A DNA stretch of 64,000 nucleotides from Actinoplanes sp. DH11 (GTDB lineage: Bacteria > Actinomycetota > Actinomycetes > Mycobacteriales > Micromonosporaceae). Shown here in pieces: positions 56,412 to 64,000 of this stretch. Each line of letters begins with the position of its first letter. Positions within the stretch are counted from its first letter, which is position 1. Location: contig NZ_JAHWGU010000023.1 of NCBI RefSeq assembly GCF_020873875.1, positions 78,279 through 142,278 on the forward strand. Reading direction: 5' to 3'. The notes beneath the pieces were generated by a model. That model was given only the letters and a program-made list of their open reading frames with translations. It searched no databases and was not told the origin of the DNA. A program made the translations under genes and the position numbers.

Positions 56412-59122
56412 GAGGTTCCGTAAGGGATGATCACCTCGGCGCCGCGATGCACCGAGCGGTCGAAGTGCAGGGCTCGCCAGGGCCGGGGGTACCAGTTCGG
56501 CGCGCCGGTGCCCGGGTAGTACGGCGCGAGTTCGCTGCCGTGCACGTCGAGGGCGACCCAGGCGCCGATCGGGTCGGTCCGGGAGGCCTGGCCGCCGAGC
56601 GTGTCCCGCAGCAGCGAGGCGCCGCGCCACCAGCCCAGCACGTGCAGCCGCCGTTCCGGGCCCTGACGCAGCACCGTGCGCAGCTGGTCGGCGGCGGCCC
56701 GGCCACCGGGCAGCGCGTCCGCCGCGTAGATCATGATGAAGTGCGGCCGGTCGGCGGGCCACGCGGCGGTCGCCTCGGCGGCGGCGTCCTCCAGCAGCCA
56801 GTCGACGTTCTCCGAGTCGTACCACCCGCACTCCGGTATCCGGGCGTGCAGCGCCTCGGCGGCGACCCGGGCGTCCTGGTCGAGGCAGACCACCGAGAAG
56901 CGGGCGCCCTCCGGGGTGAACTGCGTGGCCAATGACCGGCCTGCGGTGGCGAGCACCGCGCAGGCCTCCTCCACCCGGGTGCCGAGCACGGCCAGGTTGC
57001 GGCCCGGGGCGCGGCGCAGCAGCGTACGCGCGGAGCGTGCCGTCACGTCGATGGTCTCGCCGAGCAGGGCCATCGGCGCCGCCGGCGACTCGGACGGTTG
57101 CAGCCCGCGGAAGTCCGGGCTCTCCGCCAGTCGCGGGATGACGTCGCCGTCGAACAACCGCGGCGGCCCCAGCTCGGCCGGCCGTTTGCGCCAGAGCCGG
57201 TGCTGCAGGGCGCTCCACTGGTCCCGGTCGCCGGCCGCCGGCACCCGCACCACCTGGTTGGCCTCGGTGGCGCCGGAGTCCGCGTTGACGACCGCGTGGT
57301 AGCGGGGCAGCGTGTCGGCGGCGTTGTTCTGCTCGGCCAGCACCCGCCGGGCCCGGGGCAGCGCGATCCGCAGCGAGAACTGGGCGACGAGCGCGGGCCG
57401 GCCCCAGAGCGCCTCGATGCCGGAGACGTCCTGGCTGGCCAGCACCAGGTGGATGCCCTGTGATCGGCCGCGCCGGGCCAGGTCCTCCAGCAGGTCGACG
57501 GCTTCGGCGGCGACCGCGTCGCGGCCGGAGAGCAGCACCTGGAACTCGTCGACGACCGCGACGATCCGTGGCCACGAGCCGTCCGGGTCCTCGGCGCGCA
57601 GCTCGGCCAGGTTCGTCACCTCGTACTGTTTGGCCGCGTCGGCCCGCCGCCGCAGCTCGGTGCCGAGGAACCTCAGCAGGGCCAGGCCGAACTCCCGGTC
57701 GGTGTTGACGTTGACGCCGACCAGCCGCACGTGCGGCAGCCAGCTCGGGTCCCGCCGGCCCGGCGCGAACCGGGCGAACGACACACCCTCCTTGAAGTCG
57801 AGCAGGTAGAAGGCGAGCTCACCGGGGGAGTAGCGGGCGGCGAGCGCCCCCAGCCAGGCGTAGATGAAGTTGGTCTTGCCGGTGCCGGACGGCCCGGCGA
57901 TCAGGGCGTGCGGCGGGTAGTCGCTCAGCGTCACCGACACCGGGGCGCCCTGCGGGCTGTCACCGAGCGGCGCGGTCAGCGCGGACGCCGAGGTCTCCTG
58001 CCATTCGTCGCCCGCCTCCGGCAGCAGGCTGTCCAGCGCCACCGGGGCGGGACCGGCCGCGACGGTACCGGCGATCTGCCGGCAGGTCGCGGTCACCAGT
58101 TCCGGCCAGGGACCGGGATCCAGGCGTACCGGCAGGTCGCCGGAGCCGGCCACCCGCGTCCCGTCGCCCGCCGCCGCGTGCACGAACTCGATCCCCGGGC
58201 CGGGCTCGACGGCCAGCCCGCGGATCACCAGGTGCACCCCGCACGCCGCGCCGGTGCGCAGCAACCGGTCCAGCTGGGAGCGCTCGTGCCGGGACAGTTC
58301 GGGCGCGCCGAGCAGCACCGCCACCCGCCACGGCTCGGGCCGCCGCTTGGTGGCCGCGTGCAGCTCCCGCAGCGAGGAATACTCCCCGGCGAGCACCTTC
58401 TCGTTGATCCGCCGGACGTGACCGACCAGGCCCTCCAGGAGCGCGGGCAGCTCGCTGGGGCCGGCGAAGGTGAGCACCCCGGCCGTGGCCAGCGGCGCGA
58501 ACCCGGCGAGCCCGCCGCCGAGGTGCTCCGGGTCGTACCCGATGATCTGCACCGAGCCGGGCGCGCTGGTGCCGAGCGCGCGCAGCAGCAGGCCCGCGAC
58601 AAGCTCGTCGGCGAGCCGGTCGTCGCCGTCCACCACGATGTGCCCGTGGTCGAGCAGCGGCACCAGCGCCGGGACCTCGGGCGGATCCTCGGCCACCGGT
58701 TTCGGCGGGGTGCCGGGCGCGGTCGTCCACGGGCCGCTGCGCTCCGGGTGCGGCACCGGCGCCTCGGGCAGCAGCAGCCGGCCGATCCGCAGCTCGGCCA
58801 CTTTCGGCAGCGGTGTCGGCTCCCAGCTGTGCCAGGGTTCACCCGCCGCGCCGGGCGCCGACCGGTCCGCCGCCGCGGCCGCCGCGCCGGCCAGCGCCGC
58901 CAGCTCGGTGTCGTGCCACGCGTCGATCTCGCCGATCCGCTCGTCGCGGGCCGCCGCCAGTTTCCGCCGCCGGGCGCCGGCCGCGGCGGCCACCCGGCGC
59001 AGCCGCTCGTCGGCGGCGACGGCGGACTGCTGCGCGCGTTCCAGCGCGGTCTGTGCCGCTCCGAGCGCGTGGGACAGCCCGGCCCGGATCTCCATGACCC
59101 GCTGTTTGGTGGATTCAGCCAT
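56408..59122 (-). CDS. FtsK/SpoIIIE-type ATPase
   Basis: A 904-residue protein. An N-terminal helical region (residues 1-90, Ala/Arg-rich coiled coil) carries no membrane helix, unlike FtsK or EccC. A degenerate nucleotide-fold region (about 150-340, with VQIIGYDPEHLGGGLAGFAP) precedes the FtsK/SpoIIIE domain: HALIAGPSGTGKTNFIYAWL (Walker A, about 405-420), FYLLDFKEGVSFARFAPG, PRIVAVVDEFQVLLSGRDAV (Walker B, about 520), GRSQGIHLVLASQDVSGIEA. A third ATPase-like region follows (about 700-870, GRNLAVLGTRVEEACAVLAT), probably inactive. The tandem ATPase layout recalls type VII EccC proteins; DNA translocation is the alternative. It overlaps the coiled-coil membrane gene and follows the 301-residue gene by 14 bases. 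Confidence 0.88.
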   Translation of the reverse strand: MAESTKQRVMEIRAGLSHALGAAQTALERAQQSAVAADERLRRVAAAAGARRRKLAAARDERIGEIDAWHDTELAALAGAAAAAADRSAPGAAGEPWHSWEPTPLPKVAELRIGRLLLPEAPVPHPERSGPWTTAPGTPPKPVAEDPPEVPALVPLLDHGHIVVDGDDRLADELVAGLLLRALGTSAPGSVQIIGYDPEHLGGGLAGFAPLATAGVLTFAGPSELPALLEGLVGHVRRINEKVLAGEYSSLRELHAATKRRPEPWRVAVLLGAPELSRHERSQLDRLLRTGAACGVHLVIRGLAVEPGPGIEFVHAAAGDGTRVAGSGDLPVRLDPGPWPELVTATCRQIAGTVAAGPAPVALDSLLPEAGDEWQETSASALTAPLGDSPQGAPVSVTLSDYPPHALIAGPSGTGKTNFIYAWLGALAARYSPGELAFYLLDFKEGVSFARFAPGRRDPSWLPHVRLVGVNVNTDREFGLALLRFLGTELRRRADAAKQYEVTNLAELRAEDPDGSWPRIVAVVDEFQVLLSGRDAVAAEAVDLLEDLARRGRSQGIHLVLASQDVSGIEALWGRPALVAQFSLRIALPRARRVLAEQNNAADTLPRYHAVVNADSGATEANQVVRVPAAGDRDQWSALQHRLWRKRPAELGPPRLFDGDVIPRLAESPDFRGLQPSESPAAPMALLGETIDVTARSARTLLRRAPGRNLAVLGTRVEEACAVLATAGRSLATQFTPEGARFSVVCLDQDARVAAEALHARIPECGWYDSENVDWLLEDAAAEATAAWPADRPHFIMIYAADALPGGRAAADQLRTVLRQGPERRLHVLGWWRGASLLRDTLGGQASRTDPIGAWVALDVHGSELAPYYPGTGAPNWYPRPWRALHFDRSVHRGAEVIIPYGTS

Positions 59123-59136
59123 TTCCTACCGTTTTA

Positions 59137-60042
59137 TCAGCCGGTTCGCTCATCGTTGCCCTCCCGGGCGTCGGCACCTCGGTGTACCGGCTCGGGTGCG
59201 TCCGGGTTCAGCGAGCCGGCGTCGCGGCCGAGGCGGGCCAGGAGCACGCCGGTCAGGACGCTGGCGGTCACCGCGTTGTCCGCCGGGTGATCGGCGGACC
59301 GTTCGTCGCTCTGCTGCTGCTGGACCGGGACCCGGCAGATCCGGGCGATGAGCGTCTCCAGCACGGCCGGCGAGGTGCCCGGCAGTAGCGCCCGCACCCG
59401 GGCCTGGGCGGCGGACCGCAGCCGGGGCACGTCCTCCGGGCGCGGCTCGTGGCCGAGCAGGTCACCGGCGAGCCGGTGCAGCACCGGGGTCGTCACCGCG
59501 GACAGGCCCAGCCCGGTCGAGGCGGTCACCGCGTGCAACTCGCGCCCGAGCCGGGCGCGGTCGCCGGCCCGGACCCCCGCCACCACCCGCCGCAGCAGCT
59601 CGGCGGTGCCGGTCTTCTCCGGCGGCTGCTTCTCCGGTGCCGGCTCGCCGGTCAGCTCGGCCACGCGCTGCTGCCACCACGGCGCCAGCGCCTCGGCCTG
59701 CTCCGGCTGCTCGGCGCGCTCGGCCTGGCGGGTCTCGTCGTGCTTGAGGGCGGCCCGCCACTCCTGCCGCGGCGCGGCGCCCGGGGTGCCGGCCAGCCCG
59801 AGCGTGGCCAGGTAGGTCTCGATCGCGTCCTGCGCGGCACGCAGGGCCGCTGCCGCGCGCTCCGCGTGCTCGGTGGCATTTCCCAGCACGGGTACGCCCA
59901 TCTCGTCGACGGACTGCTCGCGAACCCAGTTCAGAATCTCGGTGGCATTGCGCAGCCGCTCCATCGCCGCCGTGACGAGGCCGCTGGGCAACTCGTCGGA
60001 CGTGGCCCGGAGCTGGGCGCCGAGTTCCTGGAGCAGCGACAT
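59137..60042 (-). CDS. Helical protein of the FtsK module, unknown function
   Basis: A 301-residue soluble protein. The N-terminal 100 residues are helical (MSLLQELGAQLRATSDELPS, LRNATEILNWVREQSVDEMG, AERAAAALRAAQDAIETYLA). The middle is a charged linker with QAERAEQPEQAEALAPWWQQ, and a helical C-terminal part (about 150-250: TAELLRRVVAGVRAGDRARL) precedes an acidic disordered tail. The start ATG 60042 lies five bases after the stop of the small helical gene. I recognise no family. The shape of the N-terminal part resembles WXG100/LXG-like helical hairpins only loosely. Confidence 0.75.
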   Translation of the reverse strand: MSLLQELGAQLRATSDELPSGLVTAAMERLRNATEILNWVREQSVDEMGVPVLGNATEHAERAAAALRAAQDAIETYLATLGLAGTPGAAPRQEWRAALKHDETRQAERAEQPEQAEALAPWWQQRVAELTGEPAPEKQPPEKTGTAELLRRVVAGVRAGDRARLGRELHAVTASTGLGLSAVTTPVLHRLAGDLLGHEPRPEDVPRLRSAAQARVRALLPGTSPAVLETLIARICRVPVQQQQSDERSADHPADNAVTASVLTGVLLARLGRDAGSLNPDAPEPVHRGADAREGNDERTG

Positions 60043-60046
60043 CGCG

Positions 60047-60307
60047 TCAGAGCTGCGCCGTGTAGGTCTGTGCCTGCTCGACCGCCACCTGCGTAGCGCC
60101 GAAGCACTCCTCCAGCTGCTGGTCCGCCTGCGACAGGGACGCGTGCGCCGCGCCCACCGCGTCGCTGGCGCTGCCGTCGAGGGCCGCCGCGAGGCTCTGC
60201 TGCGCCTCGCCGATCTTCTCACGAGCCGCCTGAATAGCCGCCTGACCCTCGGTGACCTGCGCAAGCGCGGCATCCACGGCAGCTCTCAACTCGGCGACAC
60301 TGGCCAC
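60047..60307 (-). CDS. Small helical (DUF6244/WXG100-like) protein, first gene of the FtsK module
   Basis: An 86-residue all-helical protein with the outline of a helical hairpin: VAELRAAVDAALAQVTEGQA AIQAAREKIGEAQQSLAAAL, a turn at DGSASDAVGAA, then HASLSQADQQLEECFGATQV AVEQAQTYTAQL. Length and hairpin shape match ESAT-6/WXG100 proteins, but no WxG is present; similarity to small Micromonosporaceae DUF6244-type proteins is recalled, not proven. GTG 60307 follows GGAGGG by six bases. As the first gene before an EccC-like ATPase, it could be an exported substrate or adaptor. Confidence 0.78.
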   Translation of the reverse strand: MASVAELRAAVDAALAQVTEGQAAIQAAREKIGEAQQSLAAALDGSASDAVGAAHASLSQADQQLEECFGATQVAVEQAQTYTAQL

Positions 60308-60588
60308 CCGTTGGCCCTCCTGTAGGTAACTCTGCTTGCTTTTTCAGCCTACCGCCCGGTTGTCGCCCGGCCGTCCTCGGTAACCCGGATTTGGCAGAGC
60401 CCGGTGTTATCCAGGGCCGGTGTGGACGCGACGCGAACGAGGCGATCCGCCCTGGTGATCGCCCTGTCCATTGTGGATCATGACGGCCCGGTCCGCCACT
60501 CGGGGCCGGTCGTCCCCGAGTGGAAAGATCCACCCGCCCGAGTCTGCCCGGGTCCCGCCACCTCCGCACGCCGCCCGCCCGCGGCGGC

Positions 60589-61164
60589 TCAGCGGGGGAC
60601 CGCGGACGGGCCGCGGACCTCGGCGCCCAGCGCGCTCACCCGCGCGCGCAGGCCCCGGTCGGCGGTGACCACCACGATGCGCCGGGAACCGGCCGCGGCG
60701 CGGACCAGGTCGACGATCGTGTCGTCGCCGGAACCCGCCGCCCGCTCGACCCGGACGCCGCCGGGCGCCTGCGGGATGTCACGGGCCCGGCCTTCGACGA
60801 CCAGGACCACGTCCACCGGCGCCGCCACGTCGGGCAGGCCGGCCGCCGGCACGCCGGCGAGGTTGTCGCGCAGTCGGATCGCGGCGCCGGCCCGGTCGCG
60901 CCACCAGCCGTCCGGCACCGAGCCGACCACGTTGGCGCCGTCCACGACGACGAGCGGATCAACGCCGGTCGGCGACAGCGGATCGGCGGCGGGCGGCGAC
61001 AGCGGATCGGCGGCGGGCGGCGACAGCGGATCAGCGCCGACCGGCGGCAGCGGATCAGCAGAAGACGGCGATATGGGCGCCGGAGCGCCCGGCTCCTGGA
61101 ACGCTGGGACCAGGGACACGGGCTCAGCGGGCGCGGGTTCGGGCGACGCGAACGGTACGGCCAT
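60589..61164 (-). CDS. NYN/PIN-like nuclease domain protein with N-terminal repeats
   Basis: A 191-residue protein. Residues about 75-191 resemble the YacP/NYN RNase-like fold: LVVVDGANVVGSVPDGWWRD, VDVVLVVEGRARDI, GSGDDTIVDLVRAA and RIVVVTADRGLRARVSALGA, with the acidic metal-binding residues in place. The N-terminal part is disordered and holds a repeated (S/A)ADPLSPP unit encoded by a 24-bp tandem repeat. I chose ATG 61164 (MAVPFASPEPAPAEP). Likely acts on RNA; the target is unknown. Confidence 0.82.
   Translation of the reverse strand: MAVPFASPEPAPAEPVSLVPAFQEPGAPAPISPSSADPLPPVGADPLSPPAADPLSPPAADPLSPTGVDPLVVVDGANVVGSVPDGWWRDRAGAAIRLRDNLAGVPAAGLPDVAAPVDVVLVVEGRARDIPQAPGGVRVERAAGSGDDTIVDLVRAAAGSRRIVVVTADRGLRARVSALGAEVRGPSAVPR
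60971..61066. repeat. 24-bp tandem repeat in the NYN gene
   Basis: GGCGACAGCGGATCGGCGGC GGGC is exact at 60971 and 60995, and variant at 61019 and 61043. The period of 24 keeps frame and gives eight-residue units in the N-terminal part of the protein. Confidence 0.88.
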
Positions 61165-61318
61165 GAAGTTGAGCGTACTCCAGTCAACTTTTTTGCTGGA
61201 ACGGGAATCCTGAGGCCCCTGTGAGCGCTGTGCTGCCCGGCAACGTGAGTTGGTTGCCCGGATGCGACGCCGAGAGGCCGACATCCGCTTGAGCGATGTG
61301 ACGGAGAAGAGAGACCTG

Positions 61319-63910
61319 ATGAGCATCGGACCGTTCGGACCCGCGGGGTCCGGCCAGTGGGACGACCTGTTCGCGCGCTTCTTCGGTGCGGCCGGACCGC
61401 ACCGGCCGGCGCAGCGTTTCGACATCGCGCGATACATGAGCAACGACGCCCGGCAGGTGCTCGCCGACGCCGCGCGCCGGGCTGCCGAGCAGTCAGACGG
61501 TGAGCGGGCGCTCGCCGACCTGGACACCGACCACCTGCTCTGGGCCGTGCTCCAGCAGGAGCCGATGAAGCAGACCGTCCGCCGCGCCGGCACCGACCCG
61601 GCCGCGCTGCTGGCCGAGCTCGACGCGCTGGCGGACAGCGAGCACGCGCGGACCGCGGCCGCGAACCGCCGGGCCGACATGAGCGCCTCGACCCGCGAAA
61701 CCCCGGAGCAGGTCGCGCTGACCCCGGCCGCCAAGCGCGCGCTGCTGGACAGCCTGCAGATCTCCCGGGCCGTGGGTGCCTCCTACATCGGGCCCGAGCA
61801 CATCCTGATGGCGCTCGGCCTGAACACCGACTCCGCGGCCGGGCGCCTGCTCGCCGGCCGGCTCGACCCGCGGAACATCCCGCACCCGGAGGCCTCCGCC
61901 GGCTCCGGCGGCGGGCACCACCACCGCCCGCACGAGAGCAACCCGAACACCCCGACGCTGGAGCAGTTCGGCGTCGACCTGACCGAGACCGCGCGGCGCG
62001 GCGAGATCGACCCGGTGGTCGGGCGTGCCGACGAGATCGAGCAGGCCGTCGAGATCCTGTCCCGGCGTACCAAGAACAACCCGGTCCTGATCGGTGAGGC
62101 CGGCGTCGGCAAGACCGCGATCGTCGAGGGCCTGGCCCAGCGGATCGTGGACGGCGACGTCCCGCTCACCCTGCAGGACAAGCGGGTCATCCAGCTCGAC
62201 CTGGCCGGCCTGGTCGCCGGCACCCGCTACCGGGGCGACTTCGAGGAGCGCCTGCGCAAGGTGATCGAGGAGATCCAGGCGTCCGGTGACGACCTGATCG
62301 TCTTCCTCGACGAGATTCACACCCTGGTCGGCGCCGGTGGTGGCGGCGAGGGCGGCGGCATGGACGCCAGCAACATGCTCAAGCCGGCCCTGGCCCGGGG
62401 CAAGCTGCGCGTCATCGGCGCGACCACCCTCGACGAGTACCGCAAGCACATCGAGAAGGACGCCGCCCTGGCCCGCCGCTTCCAGCCGGTGCTGGTGGGG
62501 GAGCCGACGGTCGAGGACACCGTGGCTATCCTGCGCGGGCTGCGGGACAACTACGAGGCGCACCACCAGGTCCGGATCACCGACGAGGCGCTGGACGCCG
62601 CCGCGGTGCTCTCCGACCGCTACATCACCGACCGGTTCCTGCCGGACAAGGCGATCGACCTGATCGACCAGGCCGGCGCGCGGGTCCGGTTGCGGGTGAA
62701 GACCCCGGACGCCGGCCTGCGGGAGCGGGAGCGCCGCCTCGAGGAGCTGACCCGGGACCGGGACCAGGCGGTGGCGGCCGAGAAGTACGAGCGCGCCTCC
62801 GAGCTTCGCGACGAGATCAACACGCTGAAGCAGCAGATCGCCGACGCGGGTGTCGGGCCGGACGGGATTCCGCAGGTGACCCAGGACGACATCGCCGAGG
62901 TGGTGTCGCGCTCGACCGGCGTACCCGTCGCGCAGCTCACCGAGGCCGAGCGGGACCGCCTGCTCCGCCTGGAGCAGCACCTGCACGAGCACGTCATCGG
63001 CCAGGACGACGCCGTCGAGGCGGTCGCCGAGGCGGTCCGCCGCTCGCGGGCCGGTCTGGGCGACGAGGACCGCCCGGTGGGCAGCTTCCTCTTCCTCGGC
63101 CCGACCGGTGTCGGCAAGACCGAGCTGGCGCGTTCGCTGGCCGAGGCGCTGTTCGGCGACTCGGACAAGATGATCCGCCTGGACATGAGCGAGTTCCAGG
63201 AGCGGCACACCGTGTCGCGGCTGGTCGGTGCCCCTCCCGGCTACGTCGGTTACGGCGAGGCCGGACAGCTGACCGAGGCGGTGCGGCGCCGGCCGTACAG
63301 TGTGGTGCTGCTCGACGAGATCGAGAAGGCCCACCCGGACGTCTTCAACATCCTGCTCCAGGTGCTCGACGACGGCCGGCTCACCGACAGCCAGGGCCGG
63401 ACGGTCAGCTTCAAGAACACCGTCCTGATCATGACCTCGAACCTCGGTTCGGACCTGATCACCGGCTCCACCCGCAGCGTCGGCTTCGGCGCGGCGGACA
63501 ACGGGCGCTCGGCCGACGAGGAGCTCCGCGACCGCCTCGACCGGCGGCTCAAGGAATCGCTGCGGCCCGAGTTCATCAACCGGATCGACGAGATCATCAT
63601 CTTCCGGCAGCTGGAGACCCAGCAGCTGCACCGGATCACCGAGATGATGCTCGACGAGACGCGGCGCCGGCTGCACGCGCAGGACGTCCGGATGGAGATC
63701 AGTGACGCGGCCGTCGACTGGCTCGCGGACCGTGGTTTCCAGCCCGAGTTCGGCGCCCGGCCGCTGCGCCGGACGATCCAGCGGGAGCTGGACAACCGGC
63801 TGTCCAAGATGCTGCTGGCGGCCGACCTGGCGCCGGGCCGCAAGGTCCGGGTCGACGTGGCGGACGACCAGCTCACCTTTGAGGTGGAGTCGTCGGTGGG
63901 CGCTCGCTAG
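61319..63910 (+). CDS. clpC: ClpC-type ATP-dependent Clp protease ATP-binding subunit
   Basis: An 863-residue Hsp100 unfoldase. The N-domain (about 35-190) has two Clp repeats (LADLDTDHLLWAVLQQEPMK and AVGASYIGPEHILMALGLNT). ATPase 1: NNPVLIGEAGVGKTAIVEGL (about 255-275), FLDEIHTLVGAGG. The middle region is short with a UVR-like EKYERASELRDEINTLKQQI, as in ClpC rather than ClpB. ATPase 2: FLFLGPTGVGKTELARSLAE (about 590) and VVLLDEIEKAHPDVFNILLQ. RSVGFG near residue 720 fits the ClpP-binding [LIVMP]-G-[FL] loop, so it should feed ClpP. The N-terminus before the Clp repeats is longer than usual. The ATG at 61319 lies 155 bases from the divergent NYN gene. Confidence 0.93.
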   Translation: MSIGPFGPAGSGQWDDLFARFFGAAGPHRPAQRFDIARYMSNDARQVLADAARRAAEQSDGERALADLDTDHLLWAVLQQEPMKQTVRRAGTDPAALLAELDALADSEHARTAAANRRADMSASTRETPEQVALTPAAKRALLDSLQISRAVGASYIGPEHILMALGLNTDSAAGRLLAGRLDPRNIPHPEASAGSGGGHHHRPHESNPNTPTLEQFGVDLTETARRGEIDPVVGRADEIEQAVEILSRRTKNNPVLIGEAGVGKTAIVEGLAQRIVDGDVPLTLQDKRVIQLDLAGLVAGTRYRGDFEERLRKVIEEIQASGDDLIVFLDEIHTLVGAGGGGEGGGMDASNMLKPALARGKLRVIGATTLDEYRKHIEKDAALARRFQPVLVGEPTVEDTVAILRGLRDNYEAHHQVRITDEALDAAAVLSDRYITDRFLPDKAIDLIDQAGARVRLRVKTPDAGLRERERRLEELTRDRDQAVAAEKYERASELRDEINTLKQQIADAGVGPDGIPQVTQDDIAEVVSRSTGVPVAQLTEAERDRLLRLEQHLHEHVIGQDDAVEAVAEAVRRSRAGLGDEDRPVGSFLFLGPTGVGKTELARSLAEALFGDSDKMIRLDMSEFQERHTVSRLVGAPPGYVGYGEAGQLTEAVRRRPYSVVLLDEIEKAHPDVFNILLQVLDDGRLTDSQGRTVSFKNTVLIMTSNLGSDLITGSTRSVGFGAADNGRSADEELRDRLDRRLKESLRPEFINRIDEIIIFRQLETQQLHRITEMMLDETRRRLHAQDVRMEISDAAVDWLADRGFQPEFGARPLRRTIQRELDNRLSKMLLAADLAPGRKVRVDVADDQLTFEVESSVGAR

Positions 63911-64000
63911 GTCCCACCCCGGACGCGGCGAAACAGTCGGCGAAGCAGCCGTCGCCGGCACCGGCGACCCACTGCTCGTCGGCCAGGTCGGCCAGGTCGA
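63873..64000 (-). pseudogene. Possible truncated LysR-type regulator remnant (partial)
   Basis: The leftward frame entering from the right edge reads DLADLADEQWVAGAGDGCFA DCFAASGVGP and stops at 63873 inside the 3' end of clpC. L-x-DLADE-W-V/I is a frequent segment of the substrate-binding domain of LysR-type regulators, where about 80 more residues would be expected. So this would be a gene cut short, or a chance match. The part outside the window is needed to decide. Confidence 0.3.

Noticed and set aside
58100..60307. FtsK module as a standard ESX (type VII) locus
   Set aside because: No WxG motif, EccB, EccD, EccE, MycP, PE or PPE gene is seen; only the ATPase class and small helical protein are reminiscent.
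61200..61318. Possible HspR (HAIR) or ClgR operator upstream of clpC
   Set aside because: Only an imperfect CCGGCAAC...GTTGCCCGG repeat is visible; neither the CTTGAGT-N7-ACTCAAG nor a ClgR box is matched.

Overview
The window reads as chromosomal DNA of a filamentous, very high-GC actinobacterium, most likely a member of Micromonosporaceae such as Actinoplanes. The basis is codon use saturated with G/C at third positions, many GTG starts, ATGA/GTGA stop-start couplings, and typical actinobacterial families: LCP, HrpA, SecA2, gpgS, DUF6401, CobO/CobB, ClpC and partner-switching regulators. No insertion sequence, integrase, CRISPR array, rRNA or tRNA was seen. All gene names rest on recognised motifs, not on database searches.

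Layout. 1-6650 (-): tightly coupled exopolysaccharide operon (initiating sugar-phosphate transferase, two GT4 glycosyltransferases, flippase, polymerase, Wzz-like chain-length protein running off the left edge). 7139-8248 (+): LCP glycopolymer ligase. 8304-12230: giant HrpA helicase. 12325-14880: DUF6401 protein, secreted LamG protein, a gene-free stretch full of short tandem and inverted repeats, and a small protein made of PVVTQ repeats. 15097-17816 (-): a CarH-like adenosylcobalamin sensor without a DNA-binding domain, translationally coupled to a PAS/GAF/SpoIIE phosphatase. 17884-22775: exonuclease III, an acyltransferase-like protein, a membrane GGDEF/EAL protein and a universal stress protein. 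22949-26013: citrate synthase and gluconokinase. 26118-31122: cobalamin riboswitch followed by a chelatase I/D fusion, cobO, cobB and a cobE-like gene. 31213-36885: GCS2 ligase, small membrane protein, and a 1076-residue Pro/Ala/Gly-rich protein. 36994-42746: signalling island with a sigma factor fused to a STAS domain, two STAS-ATPase fusions, CheR-PAS and CheB-like proteins. 42812-47206: two divergent sugar-metabolism pairs. 47264-53845: SecA2, ankyrin protein, orphan winged-helix regulator, uridine-kinase-like protein, DksA/TraR zinc finger, and two convergent DUF72 genes. 53936-55628: candidate peptide-modification operon (triple-repeat peptide, JmjC/cupin oxygenase, second small peptide). 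55698-60307 (-): four-gene FtsK/SpoIIIE-type module with small helical and membrane partners. 60589-63910: NYN nuclease-like protein and ClpC-type unfoldase; a possible LysR remnant sits at the right edge.

How it fits together. The strongest theme is partner-switching and cobalamin-linked signalling. The B12 operon makes the adenosylated cofactor (CobO), and a CarH-like sensor that would bind it is coupled to a SpoIIE phosphatase. Several STAS/ATPase/sigma proteins that could be its targets lie 20 kb away, and all three STAS domains lack the usual phosphorylatable serine. The best candidates for undescribed systems are the JmjC/repeat-peptide operon, the FtsK module and the B12-sensor/phosphatase pair.
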